Shown: positions 1-5,191 of the stretch, piece after piece
Numbering within the stretch: position 1 is the stretch's first letter
Layout of the letters: the number at the start of each line of letters is the position of its first letter
Assembly: GCA_003542275.1 (NCBI GenBank)
Contig: DPKY01000195.1
Span: forward strand, 1,408-6,889
Direction of reading: 5' to 3'
DNA: 5,482 nucleotides
Source: Methylococcaceae bacterium
GTDB lineage: Bacteria > Pseudomonadota > Gammaproteobacteria > Methylococcales > Methylomonadaceae
Notes under the pieces: generated by a model
Databases searched by the model: none
What the model saw: the letters and a program-made list of their open reading frames with translations, nothing else
What the model was told of the DNA's origin: nothing
Position numbers and translations under genes: made by a program

Positions 1-473
1 CCGTGTGCGGCGTCGTAGATTACTTTTAAATTGTAATTATCGGCAATGGCTTGAATACGCTCGACATCACAAGGGTATCCGTAACAATGCACTGGCATAA
101 TAGCGGTGGTTTGCGGGGTAATAGCCGCTTCAATTTTAGCGGGGTCAAGATTGAGTGAAATGGGATCAATATCCACAAAAACAGGTTTAATGCCGTTCCA
201 CAGCAGCGAATGGGCGGTTGCAACAAAAGAGTAGGGCGTTGTAATGACTTCACCTGTTATGCGCAGCGCTTGAAGTGCCGTAATCAGCGCAATGGTGCCA
301 TTAGTAAATAATGCGAGATGTTTTACACCCAAATAATCACACAAGGCTTGCTCGAGTTGCTGATGAAATGTCCCACCATTGGTGAGAATTTTGTTTTCCC
401 AAATTTTCTCTAAATAGGGAATGAATGCGTCAAGAGGGGGTAGCGTAGGTTGCGTGACGTAAATATTTTTCAT
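1..473 (-). CDS. DegT/DnrJ/EryC1/StrS family PLP-dependent sugar aminotransferase (VioA/WecE-like), N-terminal part, cut by window edge
   Basis: The reading frame is open from an ATG at 473-471 to the left edge, giving 157 complete codons of a family that is usually about 360-390 residues. Members transfer an amino group, usually from glutamate, to a keto group of a nucleotide-activated sugar, using PLP in the cytoplasm, for O-antigen or other surface glycans. Visible family marks are LTNGG (residues 30-34), the cofactor-phosphate loop TNGT (57-60), TTPYSFVAT (78-86), PVFVDID (97-103), PVHCYGYPCD (127-136), and the Asp of DAAH (154-157) that contacts the PLP ring nitrogen. The catalytic lysine lies beyond the edge. 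The N-terminus recalls dTDP-4-amino-4,6-dideoxyglucose-forming VioA-type enzymes, but the substrate cannot be fixed from a fragment. Its ATG overlaps the TGA of the upstream nirG/H-like gene. No Shine-Dalgarno is visible before it, only an A-rich stretch, so it probably depends on coupling. The family is certain; its role in this operon is unknown. Confidence 0.9.
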   Translation of the reverse strand, partial: MKNIYVTQPTLPPLDAFIPYLEKIWENKILTNGGTFHQQLEQALCDYLGVKHLALFTNGTIALITALQALRITGEVITTPYSFVATAHSLLWNGIKPVFVDIDPISLNLDPAKIEAAITPQTTAIMPVHCYGYPCDVERIQAIADNYNLKVIYDAAH

Positions 474-481
474 TTTTTTGT
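470..481 (-). other. ATGA overlap with A7 slippery-type heptamer at the nirG/H-like to aminotransferase junction
   Basis: On the minus strand the upstream gene ends ACA AAA AAA TGA. The seven A bases (479-473) form an A-AAA-AAA heptamer in the frame needed for tandem -1 slippage. The -1 frame after the slip begins exactly with the ATG of the aminotransferase (473-471), so a slip would read ...T-K-K-M-K-N-I. Ordinary stop-start coupling through ATGA is the default interpretation; slippage is possible but unproven. Confidence 0.6.
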
Positions 482-958
482 GCCATTAGCTGTGTAAACC
501 GCCCCGCGTTGTTTAAAACAGCGTGAGCTAAATAAAATTTGTTTATCAACGACCGCCAAGCCACATACTTCAATCAGTTGTGCGAGTTGACACTGGACTG
601 TCTCTTTATTTTTGCCATGAATCATGCAGTACAAATTGTAAGGCCACTCGGGTAACATTGGGCGTTGATAACAGAGCGTAACAAAGGAAAACTGCAACAT
701 AGCTTGTGCGACAATTTCAACATTTTCTTCAGGTATGCGCCAAACAACCATGGCATTTGCACGATAGCCGAGGGTTGCGTGTTTGACAATGACGCCTAGC
801 CGTTTAATGTTGCCGTTTTTTTGCAACATGGTTAATCGTTCAATAATTTGTGCTTCACTTAAGCCTATTTTTTTACCAATGACGGCATAAGGATGTGAAC
901 AAAGCGGTAAGCCATCTGCAATCTGTGCTAGAAGTTGATAATCTTTCTCATCTATCAT
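470..958 (-). CDS. nirG/H: Siroheme decarboxylase subunit, NirG/NirH (AhbB)-type AsnC-like protein
   Basis: This 162-residue protein has the Lrp/AsnC fold reused in siroheme decarboxylase, which removes two acetate carboxyls of siroheme to give 12,18-didecarboxysiroheme in heme d1 synthesis (cytoplasm). A winged-helix-like N-terminus covers about residues 1-60. It is followed by GYRANAM (64-70), CYQRP (96-100), WPYNLYCMIHG (105-115) and the C-terminal FKQRGA (148-153). The CYxRP...WPYN pair is the signature of the NirG/NirH/AhbB branch, in contrast to the HNYxRE motif of the NirD/NirL/AhbA branch next door. The two branch members NirG and NirH cannot be separated by eye. The ATG at 958 is preceded by GGA at a suitable distance and lies 11 nt inside the upstream gene. 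The C-terminus ends in Lys-Lys encoded by a run of A directly before TGA. Annotation as an Lrp/AsnC transcription regulator would be a common mistake; the operon with nirF argues against it. Confidence 0.88.
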   Translation of the reverse strand: MIDEKDYQLLAQIADGLPLCSHPYAVIGKKIGLSEAQIIERLTMLQKNGNIKRLGVIVKHATLGYRANAMVVWRIPEENVEIVAQAMLQFSFVTLCYQRPMLPEWPYNLYCMIHGKNKETVQCQLAQLIEVCGLAVVDKQILFSSRCFKQRGAVYTANGTKK

Positions 959-1415
959 GCGTTAAATCCAAGCGAAAACTCAAATCAATAAAAAATTCTT
1001 TGACGAGTGGAAAACGCAAAACACGGTAGCCAGTCTCGTTTTCAATTAACGCAATCACGCAATCAAGATGCGCCGCGTCCTTTGCAATTAACACAAACCA
1101 GAGATTGACGGCGTGTTCGCGTTCGTAATTATGATTTACCTCCGCATATTGGTTAATTTGCATTGCAACACGCACCAGCGCATCGTCAGGTACCGACATC
1201 GCAGCAAGCGTGCTGACGCCAATTTTATTTGGTGGAATGACCGCACCAATACGGCTAATGCACTGCGCTTGATGTAACGCCTCGAGTGCGCTGAGTACGT
1301 CTTTTTCACTTACACCAAGTTGCGCGGCGATGGTTTCATAGGGGCGTGGCGTCAGTGGAAAATCGCGTTGAAAATCATTCAATAATTGTTTTTGCAAATC
1401 AGAGAGTGCCAACAC
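948..1415 (-). CDS. nirD/L: Siroheme decarboxylase subunit, NirD/NirL (AhbA)-type AsnC-like protein
   Basis: This 155-residue AsnC-like protein is the partner subunit of siroheme decarboxylase in the heme d1 pathway. Visible marks are an HTH-like N-terminal domain (about 10-60) ending in SRIGAV (54-59), STLAAMSVP (68-76), the hallmark HNYEREH (95-101) followed by NLWFV (104-108), and a C-terminal PLVKEFFIDLSF (136-147). In the homologous NirD, NirL and AhbA proteins the His/Tyr/Arg of the HNYxRE stretch line the siroheme pocket, so this is probably the catalytically important subunit. NirD and NirL are too alike to separate here. The start is GTG at 1415-1413, only 2 nt after the nirF stop, with a GGA about 8 nt upstream. 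The end overlaps the next gene by 11 nt (ATGATAGATGA). The tight packing with nirF and the AhbB-like gene supports a complex made from one transcript. Confidence 0.9.
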   Translation of the reverse strand: MLALSDLQKQLLNDFQRDFPLTPRPYETIAAQLGVSEKDVLSALEALHQAQCISRIGAVIPPNKIGVSTLAAMSVPDDALVRVAMQINQYAEVNHNYEREHAVNLWFVLIAKDAAHLDCVIALIENETGYRVLRFPLVKEFFIDLSFRLDLTHDR

Positions 1416-1417
1416 AA

Positions 1418-2590
1418 TTACATTCCGATTTTGTGTGCTCGAGCGCTAAAGAAAATACCGTTGGGTTTGTCGGCGGGTAATCGGGTGATTTCATTGAGTG
1501 TTTGCGTATCGTAGACAATCACTTGATTGTCGTCACGCGCCGCCACCCAAACATTTTCACCACGCGGTGTAAATTCAAAATGTAACACGGCTTTGCCTGG
1601 ATTGAGCGTATGGGTGACGGTGAGAGAGGGGGCATCAATGATTTGGACTTTATCGTTGGAGGGTAGCGCAAAATTCACCCAAATTTGTCGTCCATCTGGA
1701 CGCGCCATCACAAAGACAGGTTGACCAAGTACGGGAATGGTTTTTACCAGCTGCCACGTTCGACTGTCGAGTACCAGCACTTCGTGACGGCCAATTGCGG
1801 GGACAAACACATAATCGCTGGTCATCGCCCAGCCTTCAAAATGCGGCATTTTATAGATAGGCAGTTGTTCATCGTCTTTGCCGTAATTTTCCAGTACGCG
1901 TTTGACGCCATTTTCAGGGTGCCACAAATCCAACAGCGCCAAGCCCTTTTCGGCAAATAATCCAGCTATATAGTAGCGTCCATCGGCTGAAATCAGCGCA
2001 TCGTAGGGTTGTTTACCAATGTTTTTGAATTTGTCAATGTGCGGATTTTTAACGTCTGTGGCGTCAATAACCCAAATTTCACCTGCATCAAATAAACTCA
2101 CCACAAAACGGTGATTGGGGGCATCAACTAGCCCCACCGTTTTTGATTGTTGATTCTCGCCGTAAGTGGCAGGAATATCTGCGAGCAGTTCTAGTGTGTC
2201 GGCTGAAAATAATTTTACGCCAGGTGGCGAGTAGTTAGAAACCGCAATAATGCGCCCATCTTGAGAAATTGCCCCCCCAATGCTATTACCCCCTTGAATT
2301 ATGCGATGACTGACCTCATCTTGGAGTAAATCAAGTTTACTCAAGCCCCCATCGCGTCCAAAAATATAGGCAAAACGCTGATCGCGCGAAAAAACCACCG
2401 AAGCGTGTGATAAATCACCGAGGTCTTCAATGCGTGCAAGCTGTGTTTTTTGTGACGTATTAACAATGAGAGCGCTATGCGCCTCACGCTCAATCACGAT
2501 GCCCAAATCACCTGTAGCGCGTAGGGCATCGGCATGAAGTGTGGGGGAGAGCAGTAAACTAAGACTTAAAAAAGAAAGTAATTTGGTCAT
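1418..2590 (-). CDS. nirF: NirF, periplasmic heme d1 biosynthesis beta-propeller protein
   Basis: NirF is an eight-bladed WD40-like propeller that binds heme d1 and works late in its synthesis. Recent work on homologues supports oxidation of dihydro-heme d1, and it acts in the periplasm. From the ATG at 2590 the protein is 390 residues, near the usual length. Family stretches run the whole length: ATGDLGIVIER (25-35), FSRD (67-70), GRDGG (78-82), GNSIGGAISQDG (101-112), AVSNY (116-120), HFEGWAM (250-256), FEFTPRGENVWVA (338-350) and the closing GIFFSARAHKIG (377-389). Residues 1-20 form a Sec signal peptide: Lys, then a Leu/Ser-rich core, then TLHA before DALRATGD. No lipobox Cys is present, unlike lipoprotein versions of NirF. 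An in-frame TTG at 2614 would add eight residues before the signal peptide. I prefer the ATG because it puts the signal peptide at the N-terminus, though neither start has a clear Shine-Dalgarno. It is the first gene of the minus-strand operon and diverges from rpoH. Confidence 0.95.
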   Translation of the reverse strand: MTKLLSFLSLSLLLSPTLHADALRATGDLGIVIEREAHSALIVNTSQKTQLARIEDLGDLSHASVVFSRDQRFAYIFGRDGGLSKLDLLQDEVSHRIIQGGNSIGGAISQDGRIIAVSNYSPPGVKLFSADTLELLADIPATYGENQQSKTVGLVDAPNHRFVVSLFDAGEIWVIDATDVKNPHIDKFKNIGKQPYDALISADGRYYIAGLFAEKGLALLDLWHPENGVKRVLENYGKDDEQLPIYKMPHFEGWAMTSDYVFVPAIGRHEVLVLDSRTWQLVKTIPVLGQPVFVMARPDGRQIWVNFALPSNDKVQIIDAPSLTVTHTLNPGKAVLHFEFTPRGENVWVAARDDNQVIVYDTQTLNEITRLPADKPNGIFFSARAHKIGM

Positions 2591-2632
2591 ATTTGAACAG
2601 TGTGAAAAGGTCAAGGAAAAAGCGGCCGTCTA

Positions 2633-2669
2633 TCCCGCTATCATAGCAAGAAATACATAGCAAGAAATA
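2633..2669 (-). promoter_or_regulatory. Candidate nirF operon promoter with extended -10
   Basis: On the minus strand, TGCTATGAT (2648-2640) fits an extended -10 (TGn plus TATGAT, five of six consensus bases). Transcription would start near 2633, about 43 nt before the nirF ATG. The -35 region is poor, as is common for extended -10 or activator-dependent promoters. The element sits in the copy of the 14-bp tandem repeat nearer nirF. The other copy carries a similar TGCTATGTA. This is a motif reading only. Confidence 0.35.
2642..2669. repeat. Perfect 14-bp tandem repeat, two copies, in the nirF-rpoH intergenic region
   Basis: The unit CATAGCAAGAAATA occurs at 2642-2655 and again directly adjacent at 2656-2669 without mismatch. 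On the minus strand each copy reads TATTTCTTGCTATG and so carries a TTGCTATG core that can act as part of an extended -10. The simplest origin is slippage. Functionally it may double a promoter element or set spacing to an upstream activator site. Confidence 0.9.
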
Positions 2670-2682
2670 GACAAAATATTAG

Positions 2683-2711
2683 TTAAAAATATTGTTTGAA
2701 AATGATAAAAT
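2683..2711 (+). promoter_or_regulatory. rpoH: Candidate sigma-70 promoter for rpoH
   Basis: TAAAAT (2706-2711) preceded by TG at 2703-2704 makes an extended -10. TTAAAA (2683-2688) is a four-of-six -35 at a 17-bp spacing. The predicted start near 2718 gives a leader of roughly 36 nt. A ribosome site AAGG (2741-2744) lies 9 nt before the rpoH ATG. Other promoters for rpoH may exist; this is the best sigma-70 match I see in the gap. Confidence 0.4.
2696..2709. promoter_or_regulatory. Weak FNR/DNR-like box (TTGAA-N4-ATAAA)
   Basis: The site matches eight of ten fixed bases of the CRP/FNR-family consensus TTGAT-N4-ATCAA. It is centred about 70 bp upstream of the predicted nirF transcription start, close to a class I activator position. 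It also overlaps the candidate -10 of rpoH, so an occupied site could affect both directions. Denitrification genes are often under FNR/DNR/NNR control, which makes the position suggestive. However, the region is AT-rich and an imperfect match could arise by chance. Confidence 0.25.
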
Positions 2712-2753
2712 TACAGCCATCCAAAGATTTAACGATATACAAGGTATTTATTT

Positions 2754-3611
2754 ATGACAAACGCTTTAGCTCTGCCCGTAAACTTATCTGTTGGAACGTT
2801 TGACGCCTATTTAAATGTTGTTCGTCAAATTCCCCAGTTAAGCGTTGAAGAAGAATATGAACTCGCCTGCCGCCTGCATGATGAAGGCGATTTAGAGGCT
2901 GCTCGTCGATTAGTGATGACCAATTTACGTTTTGTCGTGCATATTGCGCGTGGCTATAGTGGCTATGGCTTATCGATGCCCGACATTATTCAAGAAGGCA
3001 ATGTGGGGTTGATGAAGGCGGTAAAACGCTTTGACCCGCGCGTGGGAGTGCGCTTGGTATCATTTGCTGTGCATTGGATTAAAGCGGAAATTCACGAATA
3101 TGTGATTAAAAACTGGGGCATTGTCAAAATTGCCACCACCAAAGCACAGCGTAAATTATTTTTTAATCTGCGCAAAGCCAAAAAAGAGTTGAATTGGCTT
3201 TCTCACGATGATGCGCTGGCCATTGCTGATGATTTAAATGTCAATGTGAGTGATGTGTATGAAATGGAAAAGCGTTTAGGCAACCAAGATGTGTCCTTTG
3301 ATATGTTTGGTGACGATTCTGACGAGGAAGATTATGCCGCGCCGGTGAATTATTTACAGTCGTATCATGCCGACCCTGCTGAGTTACTGGAAGCCTCCGA
3401 CTGGGAAGGCAATGAACATGAACAGCTCACCCAAGCGCTTAAAGTGCTTGATGAGCGTAGTTTGGACATTTTGTCTAGTCGCTGGCTTGTAGAGAAAAAA
3501 GCGACGTTGCAGGAATTAGCGGAAAAATATAACGTGTCTGCTGAACGTATCAGGCAACTAGAGCAAAACGCAATGAAAAAATTACGCAGCGCGAGTGTCT
3601 TTGTTGCGTAA
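2754..3611 (+). CDS. rpoH: RNA polymerase heat-shock sigma factor sigma-32 (RpoH)
   Basis: This 285-residue protein is about the same length as E. coli RpoH and directs RNA polymerase to heat-shock promoters (chaperones, proteases). Region 1.2/2.1 starts near residue 15. Region 2.1-2.2 carries [10 protein letters not shown] (57-66) and [19 protein letters not shown] (77-95). Region 2.4 contains [19 protein letters not shown] (103-121). The diagnostic RpoH box QRKLFFNLR (132-140) is intact. Region 4 ends with the helix-turn-helix [20 protein letters not shown] (251-270) and NAMKKLR (272-278). An acidic linker (about 182-193) joins regions 3 and 4. Residue 122 is Gly in NWGIVK, where RpoH proteins I know have Arg (NWRIVK). 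The ATG has AAGG 9 nt upstream. The gene stands alone, divergent from nirF and convergent with rng, without the ftsY-ftsE-ftsX neighbours found in many gammaproteobacteria. Confidence 0.98.
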   Translation: MTNALALPVNLSVGTFDAYLNVVRQIPQLSVEEEYELACRLHDEGDLEAARRLVMTNLRFVVHIARGYSGYGLSMPDIIQEGNVGLMKAVKRFDPRVGVRLVSFAVHWIKAEIHEYVIKNWGIVKIATTKAQRKLFFNLRKAKKELNWLSHDDALAIADDLNVNVSDVYEMEKRLGNQDVSFDMFGDDSDEEDYAAPVNYLQSYHADPAELLEASDWEGNEHEQLTQALKVLDERSLDILSSRWLVEKKATLQELAEKYNVSAERIRQLEQNAMKKLRSASVFVA

Positions 3612-3656
3612 TACGCTTCTCGCGCTACGCGCTGTAGTGATAAAAAGTGATAAAAG

Positions 3657-3695
3657 AAAAAGCCTTGAATGCACATGATGCGCAGGGCTTTTTTT
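3657..3695. terminator. Bidirectional intrinsic terminator between rpoH and rng
   Basis: The arms AAAAAGCCTTG (3657-3667) and CAGGGCTTTTT (3683-3693) pair over 11 bp with one G-T wobble. The 15-nt loop can form a small inner GCA/TGC stem (3671-3673 with 3679-3681). A T-tract (3689-3695) follows for plus-strand rpoH. On the minus strand the A-run at 3657-3661 and further A-rich sequence provide the U-tract for rng. Its position between two convergent genes fits a shared terminator. Confidence 0.85.
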
Positions 3696-3736
3696 ATGTC
3701 TGTTGTTAAGGGTAAGTCTGTTTCAACATTTCAACA

Positions 3737-5191
3737 TTACAGCAACACCACATCGTATTGCTCTTGATTGTAGCTCGCTTCGGAGCGGAATTTAATTTGT
3801 ACATTTAGAAATAATTCCAGCTCGGTTAGCATATCGGCTTTTTCGTCAAGGAGCATTTCAACCACTTCATCGGCGGCGAGTACGAGAATTTTTTGAACAT
3901 TATATTGACGTACTTCCCGAATAATTTCACGAAAGATTTCAAGGCAAACTGTTTCTGCTGTTTTTAATACACCGCGCCCTGCGCAGGCAGGGCAAGGCTC
4001 GCAGAGAATATGCTCTAAACTCTCCTGTGTGCGTTTGCGTGTCATTTCAACCAATCCCAAAATGGACACTTCTGTAATTTTAGTTTTGGAGCGGTCTTTT
4101 TCTAAATGACGCTCAAGGGCTTGCAGAACTTGTTCTCTGTGATCAGGGCTTTTCATATCGATAAAATCGATAATAATAATGCCCCCTAAATTACGCAGTC
4201 GCAGTTGCCTTGCGATGGCTTGTGCGGCTTCTAAATTGGTTTTGAAAATGGTTTCTTCTAAGTTACGCCCCCCCACATAGCTGCCCGTATTGACGTCAAC
4301 AGTTGTCATGGACTCTGTTTGGTCGAAAACCAAATGCCCACCTGATTTGAGCATCACTTTGCGAGCAAGCGCTTTTTGAATTTCATCTTCTACGCTGTAA
4401 ATATCAAAAACAGGGCATTCGCCCGTATAATGCTCAATAACAGGGGTAATTTCAGGTACAAAAATGTCTGCAAATTCAATCAAACGCTGATATGTTTCTT
4501 TTGAGTCGACACGCACACGCTCAATGCCTTCGCGGTATAAATCACGCAAGGTGCGGACACTTAATGGCAAGTCTTTGTGAATAAATTGCTTAGGTGCAGC
4601 AGTGGCAATTTTGAGGTGAATGGATTCCCATAACTTGAGCAAAAATGCCATGTCGGCAATTAACACCGCTTCTTCAACGCATTCTGCCGCCGTGCGGGCA
4701 ATAAAACTGCCGCATTGATGTTCTAGCCTAAATTTTTCTAAACACGTTTTAAGGCGTGCGCGTTCTTCGGCATTTTCAATACGCTGAGAGACGCCCGTGT
4801 CAACTGAATAGGGCATATAGACTTGAAAACGTGAGGGAATGGAAATGTCCGTGGTTAATCGTGCCCCTTTCGTGCCTAGCGGGTCTTTAAACACCTGAAC
4901 AATGACGTGTTGCCCCTCGTGTAGATAATGTTCAATATTGGCGGAGCCTTTTTTTTCTAGCTCTTTGGGGCATAAATCAGACAAATGCAAAAAAGCGGTT
5001 CGGGGTAGGCCTATGTCCACAAACGCCGCTTGCATCCCCGGTAGTACGCGACAGACTTCGCCTTTGTATATATTGCCAATTAAGCCCACTCTGCAGCTAC
5101 GCTCAATAATCAGTTCTTGTAACACCCCATTTTCAATGACGGCAACGCGTGTTTCGGGAGGCGTGACGTTAATTAAAATTTCTTCACTCAT
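3737..5191 (-). CDS. rng: Ribonuclease G (RNase E/G family endoribonuclease)
   Basis: RNase G is a cytoplasmic endonuclease preferring 5'-monophosphate RNA. It matures the 5' end of 16S rRNA and cleaves some mRNAs. The 484-residue length matches RNase G (about 489 in E. coli) and excludes RNase E, which has a long C-terminal scaffold. The N-terminus (LINVTPPETRVAVIENG) is typical. An S1 domain runs from about 37 (GLIGNIYKGEV, then LPGMQAAFVDIG) to 120. The DNase I-like catalytic part has Asp299 in TTVDVNTGSYVGG and Asp342 in IIIDFIDMK, the two magnesium-binding aspartates. The zinc-link CPAC (400-403) in the segment after HILCEP is intact, so dimer-of-dimer assembly is expected. Its ATG overlaps the maf stop by ATGA, and the Maf-RNase G pairing is common in proteobacteria. 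Transcription ends at the shared terminator downstream. Confidence 0.98.
   Translation of the reverse strand: MSEEILINVTPPETRVAVIENGVLQELIIERSCRVGLIGNIYKGEVCRVLPGMQAAFVDIGLPRTAFLHLSDLCPKELEKKGSANIEHYLHEGQHVIVQVFKDPLGTKGARLTTDISIPSRFQVYMPYSVDTGVSQRIENAEERARLKTCLEKFRLEHQCGSFIARTAAECVEEAVLIADMAFLLKLWESIHLKIATAAPKQFIHKDLPLSVRTLRDLYREGIERVRVDSKETYQRLIEFADIFVPEITPVIEHYTGECPVFDIYSVEDEIQKALARKVMLKSGGHLVFDQTESMTTVDVNTGSYVGGRNLEETIFKTNLEAAQAIARQLRLRNLGGIIIIDFIDMKSPDHREQVLQALERHLEKDRSKTKITEVSILGLVEMTRKRTQESLEHILCEPCPACAGRGVLKTAETVCLEIFREIIREVRQYNVQKILVLAADEVVEMLLDEKADMLTELELFLNVQIKFRSEASYNQEQYDVVLL

Noticed and set aside
26..253. Minus-strand open frame of 75 codons
   Set aside because: It is out of frame with the DegT-type aminotransferase, whose continuous frame covers the same bases and carries clear family motifs. 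The 75-residue product has no recognisable features.
470..1415. Two Lrp/AsnC-type transcription regulators
   Set aside because: The AsnC-like fold is real, but the HNYxRE/NLWF and CYxRP/WPYN motifs and the operon with nirF identify siroheme decarboxylase subunits.
1527..1960. Two plus-strand open frames (65 and 91 codons) opposite nirF
   Set aside because: They lie antisense to a full-length, motif-rich nirF and have no ribosome sites or recognisable products. They are shadows.
2272..2278. Seven-C runs in nirF (2272-2278) and rng (4268-4274) as possible phase-variation tracts
   Set aside because: Both encode conserved Gly-Gly pairs (NSIGG and SYVGG) and both frames are intact. Length seven is modest, and neither gene is a usual phase-variable type.
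2734..2748. Small hairpin around the rpoH ribosome site (ATAC-AAG-GTAT) as an RNA thermosensor
   Set aside because: The stem is only four base pairs and AT-rich, too weak to call. No longer pairing with the start region was evident by eye.
3612..3656. GCGC/CTAC-GTAG inverted repeats and a repeated GTGATAAAA just after the rpoH stop
   Set aside because: The stems are four or five pairs with overlapping alternatives and no T-tract. The strong terminator immediately downstream explains the region.
3365..3676. Minus-strand open frame of 103 codons opposite the 3' end of rpoH
   Set aside because: It is antisense to the conserved region 4 of RpoH and starts within the terminator hairpin. Its Ser/Cys-rich translation is typical of a shadow.
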